Counted from the stretch's first letter, positions 32,970-42,443 are shown. The stretch: DNA of 64,000 nucleotides from JADFQT01 sp965216025 (GCA_965216025.1 CBDCEX010000017.1:992001-1056000); one strand, 5' to 3'. Program-made: numbers and translations. The notes: generated from the sequence alone by a model not told the origin.

Positions 32970-34709
32970 GATTCCCCAGATCAAACCACCTTTCCTGGAT
33001 ATAGCTCCCGCGGGGATACCGCCAAATATAATCCCGCATTCCAAGGGCGTCAAATGCGGTCTGATTCACTCAAAGTCCACGCTTTCAGTGGGCAACCACT
33101 GTACTGCCAAGCGTAAAAGCCCCAAACCGCTGGTCTACGCCCAAGTCTCGCCCTTGGGAAGCTCTTTTGCCCTGTGCGACCCCGTAACCGTAACCAATCC
33201 CGACGCTCCTAAAGTGGACTAGCCAGGAGCCAGCCTAAGCCGACCAATTCGTTCCAGTATCCCGCCTAGCATTTCCCGGCTCACGAGCACCTCAGCAAGC
33301 TGAAACACCAGCCTTCCGGCATGGCGCACCAACCGTCCTCCAGTCTTGATCATCCTGGTCTGCAGACTGGTCAACGACCAGTGCTTCATTGCCTCCGGTA
33401 AGGCTAGCCTTCTCATGGAGTTGCCCAGGTTGTAAGCCAGTACGAACAACTCCAGCCTGACCTGATTGGCCACGAACTTGTGGCAGGACAACCTGGTCCA
33501 GTTCAGGGCGTACTTGCCTTCTTTTATCCATTGCTCCGCGGTGCCTCGGCCATTGTAAAAGCGGACTATCCCGATGTTTGGATAGCTCAGATTGGTGACG
33601 ATGAAGCCCACTCTGGGAAACAGTTCTCCCTGGTGCCACTCCACCTTAGAGACCACTCTCCGAGCAACGTTCCAGCTCTGGGCCTGGTAGACGAAGTCAT
33701 GATAGGAGACGATGGGCTTCGGGGAAAGCCACTCCGTAGGCCGTATTAGCCGGTGCGCTATCTCCCGCTGCAGCACCTGGTTGGACCGCAGCCTGATGGC
33801 GTAGCCGATGTTTCTTGCTTCCAGATAATCGTATATCTCCGGCTTGGCGAAGGCGGCGTCAGCACGAAACAGCAGCCTGACCGCTGCTGTCAAATAACGC
33901 TCCACCACCGGATCAAGGACTTCTTGCCAATCATCGGCACTGTGGACGTTGCCTGACCGTAGCTTAGCTGCTTCACAATCCCCAAACTGGTTGAACAGAA
34001 AGAGAGGGTGATAGCAGACGCATTCAAAGTGGCCGTTATAGGCTGCTCCCTCCTGCTGGCCGTGCACTGGACTCTCGGAACTGTCCATATCCAGGATTAC
34101 TCGCCGGTGTAGGGTATGGGCCATAGCTCGTTCCACCCACTGGGTATTTATTCGTGCCAGCCCCTTCAGGTTGTCCTCTTGGGTCAGGAACTCCGTCTCG
34201 AACCGGCCCATCTCACTGGTGCTGGCTCCTTTCCGCTCCGAGCCTTGCCATCCCACGATCACTCGCATGGCTGGGTCTTGGGAAAGGCGCACTGCGTCAT
34301 TGGTGTCGTCGTAGCCGGCCAAGCGGCTGTAGATCGACTGTCTTAGCAGCGGAACCAGGTGGTGAAGGATATTGCGTCCGGTACGGCTTTCCTGGAGGTA
34401 GTCCTCAGCGATTTCGGTAAGCCCCAAGGCATCATCAAACTCTCGAAAGGCAAGAAGACCAGGGTCGGAGGTGATGGTTGAGCCGTGAAATTCCAGGCGG
34501 ACTTTGGGGTTGAATTGGAGCCGGAGAGGGGCTTTTTCGCCGTCACCCATCAGGTGCCTCCATGATGCCTACGGCATCTTACTGCAAAGCGGACATATCA
34601 TGGAGTTATTATAGCTGGGAACACGCAAAAAGGGCGCATAATTAGACAATGGTTGAAAGACCATCGACGAATTACTGAGAAAGCTTTTTAGCCATATGGG
34701 AAATGTGGG
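32970..34709 (-). mobile_element. IS1380-type element, copy 1
   Basis: Similarity to copy 2 extends from GGGATTCCCCAGATCAAACC near 32974 through the transposase to CCCACATTTCCCATATGG (complement at 34692-34709). The 3' non-coding arm of ~240 bp is shared with 50491-50792. Outer limits are judged from where the two copies diverge; no short target duplication was identified. Confidence 0.6.
33219..34550 (-). CDS. IS1380-family transposase
   Basis: 443 residues: an FHGSTITSDPGLLAFREFDD N-terminus, VILDMDSSESPVHGQQEGAA (first catalytic Asp region), LLFRADAAFAKPEIYDYLEA, and the Y-x(2)-R...E region ending with FYNGRGTAEQWIKEGKYALN. All are typical of IS1380. Full-length and uninterrupted. GGAGGCACCTG precedes the ATG. 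Confidence 0.9.
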   Translation of the reverse strand: MGDGEKAPLRLQFNPKVRLEFHGSTITSDPGLLAFREFDDALGLTEIAEDYLQESRTGRNILHHLVPLLRQSIYSRLAGYDDTNDAVRLSQDPAMRVIVGWQGSERKGASTSEMGRFETEFLTQEDNLKGLARINTQWVERAMAHTLHRRVILDMDSSESPVHGQQEGAAYNGHFECVCYHPLFLFNQFGDCEAAKLRSGNVHSADDWQEVLDPVVERYLTAAVRLLFRADAAFAKPEIYDYLEARNIGYAIRLRSNQVLQREIAHRLIRPTEWLSPKPIVSYHDFVYQAQSWNVARRVVSKVEWHQGELFPRVGFIVTNLSYPNIGIVRFYNGRGTAEQWIKEGKYALNWTRLSCHKFVANQVRLELFVLAYNLGNSMRRLALPEAMKHWSLTSLQTRMIKTGGRLVRHAGRLVFQLAEVLVSREMLGGILERIGRLRLAPG

Positions 34710-34785
34710 CTAAGATCTCTGCCATGACTTCTGGGCTCATTACGGGGAGCTTTATCCGGCATACTGGCCTAAGCTGGCTCAAATT

Positions 34786-34868
34786 GTTCCGTAAACGGGG
34801 AGTATGAAACACCCTTATTTGCGGAACACCTCCCCGTTGCGGGAGCTGTTCCATAAACACATACTCCC
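34786..34868. promoter_or_regulatory. Candidate recombination (res/att-like) site upstream of a serine recombinase
   Basis: GTTCC(G/A)TAAAC occurs twice in direct orientation (34786-34796, 34848-34858). GGGAGTATG at 34798-34806 is inverted as CATACTCCC at 34860-34868. A third GGAAC/GTTCC pair and CTCCCCG / GGGAG elements lie between. Position immediately before the recombinase fits a res or att site; inference only. Confidence 0.4.
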
Positions 34869-34871
34869 GGC

Positions 34872-35984
34872 ATGGCACAGATTTACGGCTACATCCGCAC
34901 CAGCCAGCAGCTCCAGGAGGGAGCTCCGGGTATGGCCCCCGCCTCCCAGGAGTTGCAGCTCCGGCGTGCAGGCGTGCCTCGGGACCACATCTACCGCGAC
35001 GTCGGCGCCTCCGGTTCCACCGGCACCCAGGAGCGCCGCGGCTGGCACCGGCTCAACGGCCGCCTGGCTGGCCGCGACACCCTGGTGGTGGTGGCCATCT
35101 ACCGCATCGGTCGCCGTTGGCCCGACACCATCAGGAGCATCTGCGAGCTGCGGGACCTGGGGGTAAAGATCCGCTCCCTGGCCGAAACAGGTGTTGGTAT
35201 CATCGGGATCACCCCTCCTAAAAGACACATTTTCGGCGACAGATTCCCCTTCGAGGAACCCAACCACCGGGAAAAGTCCAAGAAGTCCAGGCCCCCCCGC
35301 AGGGCAACCACTGGAAAACCCAAGGCCAAACAGAAGACCAACCGGAAGAAGGCCACGCCTCAAGCCACGCCCCAACCTAGGACGCCGAAGCCACGGGTCG
35401 AGCCGACACCAGCAGAGCTGGAAGCCAGAGAGCAGAACCAGCGCGAATACGAGAGGAATAGGAACCGGACGCCGGAGCGCAAAGAACTGAACCGCCAAAT
35501 TGCCCAAGCGAAACGGCAGAAGGCCAAGTTCCTCGGGCTCTGTGTCGGATGCGGCGCTCCCCCATCCCGGACCAGACCCGCTGTGAGACATGTGCCGAGC
35601 AACACCGGCAGTCCCGCAGGCAAGCACGGGAGAGAGCCAAGCAGCAGAGGGAGCAGGCATTCGGACAGGCCAGGATCTTCTGAAGACGACCGCCCAGACC
35701 CCGCCCGCGGACCCATCGTCCAGGCCCGGGGCCGGAGCAAATCGGGACGTTTGACACGTCCCCGGACTCCAACCCGGAAGACGGGAAAAGGGACGGGAAC
35801 ACCCGGATATGGGCCACTCGGGCACCTCAACCTGGATCTGTCTCTACCGAGGCCAGACCCTGAGGGAACAAGGACCTATTCCAGAAGGCGCTGCGGAACC
35901 ATCCATACTTGTGGTCCGAGACTGCCGCAAACAGCCCCGGTGGACATGGGCAATATTGACCAAATAAGCAACCCAGGGAGATGA
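34872..35984 (+). CDS. Serine recombinase/resolvase N-terminal domain with zinc-ribbon tail, frameshifted
   Basis: Residues 1-105 form a resolvase catalytic domain: IYGYIRTS (catalytic Ser), IYRDVGASGSTGTQERRGW, LAGRDTLVVVAIYRIGR, LRDLGVKIRSLAE. No helix-turn-helix follows; instead a Lys/Pro-rich linker and a helical stretch (EPTPAELEAREQNQREYERN) lead to FLGLCVGCGAPP. There a C5 run shifts frame: the neighbouring frame continues IPDQTRCETCAEQHRQSRRQ to a TGA at 35681-35683, completing a four-cysteine ribbon. The annotated frame beyond ~35565 is therefore probably not real, and the native gene would end at 35683. The catalytic domain looks functional. Confidence 0.6.
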   Translation: MAQIYGYIRTSQQLQEGAPGMAPASQELQLRRAGVPRDHIYRDVGASGSTGTQERRGWHRLNGRLAGRDTLVVVAIYRIGRRWPDTIRSICELRDLGVKIRSLAETGVGIIGITPPKRHIFGDRFPFEEPNHREKSKKSRPPRRATTGKPKAKQKTNRKKATPQATPQPRTPKPRVEPTPAELEAREQNQREYERNRNRTPERKELNRQIAQAKRQKAKFLGLCVGCGAPPSRTRPAVRHVPSNTGSPAGKHGREPSSRGSRHSDRPGSSEDDRPDPARGPIVQARGRSKSGRLTRPRTPTRKTGKGTGTPGYGPLGHLNLDLSLPRPDPEGTRTYSRRRCGTIHTCGPRLPQTAPVDMGNIDQISNPGR

Positions 35985-36020
35985 TTGTTCGAGAAGCTAG
36001 AAGGGAGAACATCACCGTCC

Positions 36021-37748
36021 ATGGGATCTTACAAACACGACCAGATCGCCCGGGCCATCAACGCCATGGAGGTGACCCCGGGCACAGACCAAGAGCTTTC
36101 TTCCTGGTTGAGGGCAGAGGGACACCTGAATGTCTTGCGGCAAAATGCAGGGGACAACGAAGTCATACTCTACGCTTCGACAAGGACAACCTTCATACAT
36201 GCCGTTATCACGAAAGAATCGGATGTAACACCACTAGACCAAAAGGACCTGCTGGAATGGGACAGCTCCCCATTCAAAGGGCGTGCAGGTTACTCCTGGA
36301 GACTGGGATCCGGCACCGTGCAAATGAAATTCTCTGAAACCCACCCGTTGCCCCGCACGATGAAGCATTCACAGAACCTGGTATTCGGCCGCCGAATGGA
36401 TGGACTAGATGAACCCTATCGCTACGAACTCCTTCAGGAGTTCGAGCACGCAGCAGGCATAATATGGAGAGAGGATCAGAGGGCGTATTGTCGCATCGAC
36501 GAAAACGGAGATTTTGAACCGGTCGTCTCCATCACGAAGTCAGATGACAGGGCGAAGGCAACCCTAATTACATGCCAGCGGGAACCCCTCGAGCAGTACA
36601 TGGCAGCCACAGGGAGCACCCTTGTACGTTTCTTCGACTTCACGATGATCCCACAAAACGCGTTTCATTCTTGGGATGGGGGAGTAAGAGAAAGGAAGAT
36701 AGAGTCCAACCACCTTTTCTACAACCAGTGCATACACCCCGATGGTTACGCCTGGACCAGAGGAACCCAAATATTACCTGTAACCACAAGAAGAGAAGAT
36801 TTGTTCCGATCCATCATCGAATTTCCCTTCCAGAGGACTGGACGCCAGTACGCTACCTTCGTCATCAACGATTGGAGAAATGGAAAGGTCCACGAAGTAT
36901 CGACTGACCCTGCCCACTCCGCCAACTACTTCAACGACGAGAATAACTCGCTTCCCTATGAAACCTCCCCGGCATTCTTCCGGGCGGAAGTGCTATCGAA
37001 ATACAAGGCGGACCGGGACAAATACACCATCAACGAAGAACATGGGTTTATCAGTTGCCGAGGTGCATGGCACCTGAAGTCCTACTCCGTCAATGAAGAT
37101 GGCCAAGTACACGCCTACTTGTGTGATCTCAGGAACCTTCCCTACCAGGAACAACTATATTGGAAGAGCAACAACGAAGAACCTAGAGGAGGCATCTCAA
37201 AACGAGCGTACGAAAACGACTTCGAGGGGGTATGCGCATCCGAAGACACCCCCTTGGAACGAATCCTTTACATGCTCCGACAATGGAACGAATGGAACGT
37301 CACCTGGTGGCAGATCAAGGACGAAGCCATCCTGGCCAAAATCAACACACCCGTCTCCAGCAGCAGGGACGAATGGGCACAGTCATTCCTCGATCTCTCA
37401 ATAGCGGTAATAGAGAACTTCCGAACAAAGCCGATCCGGGGGATACTTAGTCAGAAGAACATTGCCTTTGAGAAGACCGACAGGACCCTGGCCCTGCTGG
37501 AGAGACTACTTCGACCCGGAGACTCGGGGGACGGACACCGAACCGTGCTGGAAGGACTGAGACAAGCCCAGTCAATTCGCAGCAAAGTCCAATCCCATAG
37601 CAGGGGAACAGAAGCAGACGAAATAGCCAGAAATGCTCTGGTGGAGCACGGCACATACAGAGAACACTTCAAACACGTCTGCGACCAAATAGCAGACGAA
37701 CTAGAAATGATAGAAGAAGCCTGCAAAGCAGCCCAGGGGATTGGGTAA
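36021..37748 (+). CDS. Large hypothetical protein in a defence-like context
   Basis: 575 residues from the ATG at 36021; the frame also allows a TTG at 35985 with GGGAG nearby. Features include a charged N-terminus (MGSYKHDQIARAINAMEVTP), a middle rich in Trp, Asp and aromatic residues (IPQNAFHSWDGGVRERKIES, QYATFVINDWRNGKVHEVST), and a helical C-terminus (LERLLRPGDSGDG, DQIADELEMIEEACKAAQ). No signal peptide or membrane span. I do not recognise the family. It lies 16 bases before the type IIG-like restriction-methylase, so it may be a partner of it. Base composition is less GC-rich than its neighbours. Confidence 0.6.
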   Translation: MGSYKHDQIARAINAMEVTPGTDQELSSWLRAEGHLNVLRQNAGDNEVILYASTRTTFIHAVITKESDVTPLDQKDLLEWDSSPFKGRAGYSWRLGSGTVQMKFSETHPLPRTMKHSQNLVFGRRMDGLDEPYRYELLQEFEHAAGIIWREDQRAYCRIDENGDFEPVVSITKSDDRAKATLITCQREPLEQYMAATGSTLVRFFDFTMIPQNAFHSWDGGVRERKIESNHLFYNQCIHPDGYAWTRGTQILPVTTRREDLFRSIIEFPFQRTGRQYATFVINDWRNGKVHEVSTDPAHSANYFNDENNSLPYETSPAFFRAEVLSKYKADRDKYTINEEHGFISCRGAWHLKSYSVNEDGQVHAYLCDLRNLPYQEQLYWKSNNEEPRGGISKRAYENDFEGVCASEDTPLERILYMLRQWNEWNVTWWQIKDEAILAKINTPVSSSRDEWAQSFLDLSIAVIENFRTKPIRGILSQKNIAFEKTDRTLALLERLLRPGDSGDGHRTVLEGLRQAQSIRSKVQSHSRGTEADEIARNALVEHGTYREHFKHVCDQIADELEMIEEACKAAQGIG

Positions 37749-37764
37749 AAGCATGGTTTGACAC

Positions 37765-39270
37765 ATAAACACCACTGACCCCAGATACCGGGAAGCCGCG
37801 GCAGAAATCCTGCGACGCCATGACGGCGCCCAACCCGAAGCCAACATCACCAGTACTGTCAGGGACTTCTTGATCCTGACTGGCTTGGCCCAGAGCCACG
37901 AAATCGTCGAGGAGAATCCGCCCTCGGACTCCTCCCGAAGGGCGGTAGACCTCACCGCCCTGGACACCTTTATGGAGTTCAAGCGCAGACTGGGAACATC
38001 GCGGACCGGAGAGCCGGATCCCCAAAACGTCGAGCAGATCGACGACTACCTGATCCAGTCAGCTCAACAAGGCCGGGTGAGAATGGGAATCCTGACCGAC
38101 GGAAAACACTGGCTGCTCCGCTGGCCAGGAGCGGACGCGCCCAGATTGACCATGCCCTATTTCTTCGCGCTGGAATCACCGGACCAGTGGCTCCTCCTAT
38201 ACGAATGGCTACGGGACCAGGCCTTGGTAGCACGGGATGACATACCCCCAAGCACTTCCGCCATTGAGGAGCACTTCGGGACAAACAGCCCAACCTACCA
38301 GCGGGACATAGCCAGCCTACGAACCCTGTACTCGGCATCGGCCCACCGAGAAACCATCAAGGTGAAGCGACAGCTCTGGCACGATCTCCTCCGCACGGCC
38401 CTTGGTGAAATAGTCCAAGGGACGGAACAGATGGACGACCTGTTCATCCGGCACACCTACCTGAGCGCCGTCATCGGCATGGTCGTGCAGGCATCCTTCG
38501 GGATCGACATCCGGCGTCTGGCCGATAACGACCCCGCCGACCTCCTCCAAGGACGGGAACTGTACCACTCCACAGGGCTACAAGGAGTCCTAGAATCGGA
38601 TTTCTTCGCCTGGCCCAATGAGGCGGGCGGTAACCCCCTGATGAAAACCGTAGCCCGAAGAGTCGCTCGGTTCAAATGGGCCGAAGCAGGGCCAGACACC
38701 GCCGCCAACCTTTATGAGACTGTCATACCACCGGAGGAACGCCACCAACTGGGCGAATACTACACACCGGCCTGGCTGGCCCGAACCATGGTCAGGGAGT
38801 TGGTGACCGACCCGCTCGGACAGCGCGTGTTGGATCCCGCCTGCAGCTCAGGGACCTTCGTGGCCGAGGCCGTGTCCCTCTTCATCGAGACCGCGGAGGC
38901 AGCCGACTGGGAACCAGGGAGATCCTGAACGGTCTGCGGGAGGCGGTGACTGGTATCGACGTCCACCCTGTGGCAGTGCACCTTGCCCGGGCCGCATGGA
39001 CGATGGCCGCCCGCTCAGTCATGAATGCCGCCGGCGCCGCCGGATTCGATTCCCCCATGTCCATTCCGGTCTACCTGGGAGACTCCCTGCAGTTACGGTT
39101 CCGCACCGGGGACATGTTCGCCGAGAGGGAGATCAGAATCCAGACCCATGACGAGAACAACACGGAGCTTGTTTTCCCAGTAAGCCTAGATTACAACGAC
39201 GCTTCCTCAATTTGGTCAGTTTTTGACCGGAAATCGCTTCGCGGAAGGCAAGGCCACAAAGCTGTCGAGC
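37765..39270 (+). pseudogene. Type IIG-like restriction-modification protein, frameshifted and truncated
   Basis: Protein-like sequence begins at an ATA (37765, INTTDPRYREAAAEILRRHD), probably a mutated ATG; the usable start is the TTG at 37870. An N-terminal nuclease signature (DLTALDTFMEFKRRLG, with the ExK) and GILTDGKHWLLRW are followed by a helical region and an N6-adenine methylase domain: HQLGEYYTPAWLARTMVREL and VLDPACSSGTFVAEAV (motif I). The open frame ends at 38928, but a one-base shift near 38920 continues as EILNGLREAVTGIDVHPVAV and VYLGDSLQL, until an element at 39186 cuts it before the NPPY motif. Nuclease plus methylase in one chain indicates a type IIG/BREX-like restriction enzyme, now inactive. 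Confidence 0.7.
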
Positions 39271-39336
39271 GCGTGGGCAGGTTGCTATGAAGGGTACTCA
39301 AGATCCCTTTCTTGCGATCCGTCGTTGTAATACTAG
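39186..39336. mobile_element. Short IS701-derived MITE (family 3)
   Basis: 151 bp between CTAGATTACAACGACG and CGTCGTTGTAATACTAG. These ends match the IS701 terminus CTAGTACTACAACGACG with a few changes. It truncates the restriction-methylase gene and shares its right CTAG with MITE copy E. Confidence 0.65.
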
Positions 39337-39511
39337 AAGTCTGGCCGGAAAGCCATTGGCCGGGTTTCGCGCTACGCCAGACAGATGTATTATAGTCTTA
39401 TGTGGCATGATAGTGTCTGTAATACGGTTCAAGAACCCACTGTTACATCGACAATCGTCGCTAAGAAAACGACGACTTGGGGAGAATCGGGGTTTCCGTC
39501 CGAGTTTCTAG
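39333..39511. mobile_element. MITE family 1, copy E
   Basis: 179 bp, CTAG to CTAG. It sits exactly at the centre of CGTCGTTGTAATACTAG / CTAGTATTACAACGACG, that is, between two facing IS701-type ends. Confidence 0.9.
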
Positions 39512-39711
39512 TATTACAACGACGGTTTATCTGGCAGGGCGATTTTCGCGTAACAATTTGAACCTCACAACGTGATGCGATAAGCCTACCGCGATAGCCC
39601 GCTGGCAGCCGAACACGAAGGGTGAGACAACATTTTCGGCATAAGATAGTGCCATCGTAAAGTGATGAGCAGCATCCTTCAAATTTTCTTGGGGGGCCGG
39701 ATTAACAACCG
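39508..39711. other. IS701-type left-end remnant and intergenic sequence
   Basis: Begins CTAGTATTACAACGACGG, an IS701-type terminus, but no matching right end or transposase follows. The remainder up to the next gene has no recognisable content. Confidence 0.4.
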
Positions 39712-41232
39712 ATGAGGAACACGATCACCTACTTCATGTGGGGATACCAACAATACTTCTGTATAGCGATGCAGTACAGAGCAGAAGAGCTTTTTGAAAA
39801 ACTTGACCAACGTCTGAAGCCGAGTATGTTCTTGACGGGGGTACTGGACGATACCAGCATTGCCGCTCGCTTTCCAACTTGTGTGGAGCCGGAAGAAGAT
39901 TTCTGGATTCACTCCAACGATTTCAGAGACGTAAGAGATATTTCGCGAGGGATCGTTGGCCAATACCCAGAGTCCAAATTGCTCCATTCTCATCCGCGTG
40001 CCCAAGAAGGTGAAAGTCTCGCGTTGGAGCGGCGATCAATTCGGGATGCCATAAGGCAAATTATCGAGGCTCATCAGGGGCGTCCAGTGAACCGGCGGTT
40101 CTATGTGTCCTATCCTGCACAGGTTGACGAGTTCCAAGTGTGCATGGTGCTCTCTCTTCAAGACGACATCGTGGCGTCATACCCGGAACTGCGGAGAAAC
40201 ACTGTGCCGATTCACGATTTTCGTTCTTATCCGGTGCCAGTCTCTTTCTTGGAGGCTGTCGCCGAACAATTCTTGGGGTATGCCACAGAGGAACTGCGGA
40301 AGCCTGAACCATGTGATCCGGAAACTACCGACAGCGAAGAGTTTCTCCGGAGCGCAGGTGACAAAATGGCCCAAGGTGTTGTTTGGCGCATGAGCGAACA
40401 GCCCTTTATGTACGGACACGACCTGTTTCGTAACTGTACGACAATTTCCTCACTTCATTACGAACGATCGGCCGGGTCGGGACGGATATTACTCGCTTCC
40501 AGGAATCATCCGGCAACCAGTCATGTTGTGACCTTTGAAACGCCGGTTAAACTTAAAGACTACCGGGCCGCCCGGAAGCTCTTGCAACTGGCGTTCGACG
40601 ATATTTCACTCCACTCTGATTCCAACCTGATTTACGGTATCGCGAAAGTTGGCTCATATGACTGGTCGAAGGAAGACCAATTTGAAGCCCAGATCGTCGA
40701 CCATCATCACTGGGAACTTCGACATAATGGTTACGCTTTAATGACGGTACGCTATGGAATTCCGTCCCTGCCAAAACTCGGGATTGATGAACAAGCATTT
40801 CGGAAACATGTGACGCAAATCTTCGAAGGCATCAGCGAGTCTGCAACTGACCTACTGCTGTCGCTTGTCAAGGAAGCCGGGCAAGAATCTCACGGCACGT
40901 TGCTTGTCATTGCCACAGCCGCCGCCGAGGAAGCCAAACGATTGACTTCGCAGGGAACAACGATTACCCCTTGCCTGCTGACCCCCGAACTCCTTAGACA
41001 TCTCACGCCGATTGACGGAGCCATTATGCTTGACACCGCAGGCGTGTGTCATGCTATCGGGACGATTCTCGATGGCCAAGCGACTATGAATGGGGATCCC
41101 GGCCGTGGGGCTAGGTTCAACTCGGCGGTTCGGTACGTCGAAACTTTTTCTGACAAAGGGCGTTGCCTCGCAGTGGTAGTGTCGGAGGACGGAGATGTCG
41201 ATTTCGTTCCTACGCTTATTCCAACTGTCTGA
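39712..41232 (+). CDS. DisA-like diadenylate cyclase-domain protein with N-terminal sensor region
   Basis: 506 residues. The C-terminal ~110 residues match the DAC (DisA_N) fold: TLLVIATAAAEEAKRL, then DGAIMLDTAGVCHAIGTILD (DGA at ~435-437), GRGARFNSAVRYVE (~464-477) and LAVVVSEDGDVDFVP. In c-di-AMP synthases the second motif is GxRHRAA; here it is GARFNSA, so RHR is altered and activity may differ. The first ~390 residues are a separate domain with no membrane span, as in DAC proteins carrying sensor domains in predicted nucleotide-signalling conflict systems. The internal ATG at 39769 (MQYRAEELFEKL) is an alternative start. No effector gene is evident alongside. Confidence 0.65.
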   Translation: MRNTITYFMWGYQQYFCIAMQYRAEELFEKLDQRLKPSMFLTGVLDDTSIAARFPTCVEPEEDFWIHSNDFRDVRDISRGIVGQYPESKLLHSHPRAQEGESLALERRSIRDAIRQIIEAHQGRPVNRRFYVSYPAQVDEFQVCMVLSLQDDIVASYPELRRNTVPIHDFRSYPVPVSFLEAVAEQFLGYATEELRKPEPCDPETTDSEEFLRSAGDKMAQGVVWRMSEQPFMYGHDLFRNCTTISSLHYERSAGSGRILLASRNHPATSHVVTFETPVKLKDYRAARKLLQLAFDDISLHSDSNLIYGIAKVGSYDWSKEDQFEAQIVDHHHWELRHNGYALMTVRYGIPSLPKLGIDEQAFRKHVTQIFEGISESATDLLLSLVKEAGQESHGTLLVIATAAAEEAKRLTSQGTTITPCLLTPELLRHLTPIDGAIMLDTAGVCHAIGTILDGQATMNGDPGRGARFNSAVRYVETFSDKGRCLAVVVSEDGDVDFVPTLIPTV

Positions 41233-41294
41233 AGAGAGAACCCAGAGTTGCGGATCTGCTCTCCAGTCTTACGGTGAAGGGTAACGGGTGTCGG

Positions 41295-41411
41295 ATGATT
41301 GCTCTCTTCCAGGACTCCTGCAGGGTTCAAGGCGACCCCCTGGAGGAGACGGAGCGGCGGACCCGGGAGCCGGCCGACTACATTGACGACGCTGAGCGCC
41401 TAGCAGCGTAG
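41295..41411 (+). CDS. Possible 38-residue ORF
   Basis: MIALFQDSCRVQGDPLEETE and an acidic helical tail. Sits between the cyclase gene and a secreted small protein. Weak ribosome binding site; may be a fragment. Confidence 0.25.
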   Translation: MIALFQDSCRVQGDPLEETERRTREPADYIDDAERLAA

Positions 41412-41419
41412 GAAACCCA

Positions 41420-41608
41420 GTGAGAAAGCTGATCGCCCTGGGAGCCGTGGTCCTGCTGATGGGCCTGGCGCTGGCCGCGGCGGCGACGCCGGGGGGTCCG
41501 GATGACTCCCAGGGCCGGGCGTTTCCAGGGAAACGCGTCATCGAGGTCCAGGGGACACAGGCCACGTTCGGCGGCTCCCTGCAGGAGCCGGACCTCCCCC
41601 AACGCTGA
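41420..41608 (+). CDS. Small secreted protein
   Basis: GTG start. A clear signal peptide (MRKLIALGAVVLLMGLALAA then AAATPGG) precedes only ~40 mature residues (VIEVQGTQATFGGSLQEPD). Whether this is a complete small secreted protein or the head of a truncated gene is unclear. Function unknown. Confidence 0.4.
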   Translation: MRKLIALGAVVLLMGLALAAAATPGGPDDSQGRAFPGKRVIEVQGTQATFGGSLQEPDLPQR

Positions 41609-41644
41609 GGTCCACCTGCCATCTGTCTTTGCCTCAGTAATGCG

Positions 41645-41823
41645 ACTTGCCCGGCCGCTTTCCAAAACAGGTAGCGAAACTGTTGATTCACGTCGGGAAG
41701 GCCGAGTCATCTCCCGGCGCCTGGTACGGAATGCGGGAAACGATTGACGCCCTCAACGAAGCCGGTCTCCCAGAAGATTTGGACATGGGGTTACGGGAAC
41801 TCATCGCAAAGCATCATTTGTAA
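41645..41823 (+). pseudogene. C-terminal fragment of an unknown protein
   Basis: Frame ending at TAA 41821 reads VAKLLIHVGKAESSPGAWYG then MRETIDALNEAGLPEDLDMG and LRELIAKHHL. This is convincing protein sequence without an upstream start; the ATG at 41731 is internal. Family not recognised. Confidence 0.4.
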
Positions 41824-41978
41824 AGACCACACCGACAGCGGTTCCCTTAGTTATAGGGTTTCAGATTTACCCTTAGCGGTAATAACCGGCGTGGGGTTTC
41901 TGGTCAACGTGGTGCGCACAACCTTCGGAACAAGAAGTGCGACTGTAGCGTAGGGCAAATTTTCAGGGTCAAAATTGT

Positions 41979-42251
41979 GTGCGGGGACCATCCGTAGGAC
42001 CAACTGAAAAGCCAAGCCCTGCACCCCCACCCCCTACCCTACCCCCGCTTCCGAAGGGGCGTCGCCGGTCGGTAAGCCGAGTCGCCGGGCCATCAAGTCC
42101 AGTCAGCAAGTATTCAGCTAAGGCGGCCGTTAAAAACTTGGGGTGGTTTGATGGGCAGCGTGGGGCTTTACGGACTTTTCTAGAGGCCTCCGGGGTCTTT
42201 CGGGTGGTAGTGGTCACCTTTATGCCCGATATCAATAAAGCCGCCTTCTAG
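41979..42251 (+). CDS. Doubtful ORF with Pro-rich start
   Basis: GTG-started 90 residues: a Pro/Arg-rich first half, then SAKAAVKNLGWFDGQRGALR and TFLEASGVFRVVVVTFMPD, which look natural. Possibly the tail of a lipoprotein-like gene. A TCTAGA lies inside. Low confidence. 42252-42443 holds nothing I recognise. Confidence 0.25.
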   Translation: MRGPSVGPTEKPSPAPPPPTLPPLPKGRRRSVSRVAGPSSPVSKYSAKAAVKNLGWFDGQRGALRTFLEASGVFRVVVVTFMPDINKAAF

Positions 42252-42443
42252 ACCAGCTTCGCTTTGGCCAACCACTCCAGTCTGTCTTCCCGGGAACAAA
42301 TCTGGTAATGGTGGCCCCAAGTACAGGGGTAAAAATCACCGGAACTTCCGGTGTTCCAGAGCTACCAAGTCCCGCTCTCTCTGTTGCACCTTCAACGGTT
42401 ACTCAGCTCCCAAGTTGTTGCAGGCGGTATCGGACTAACCGGG

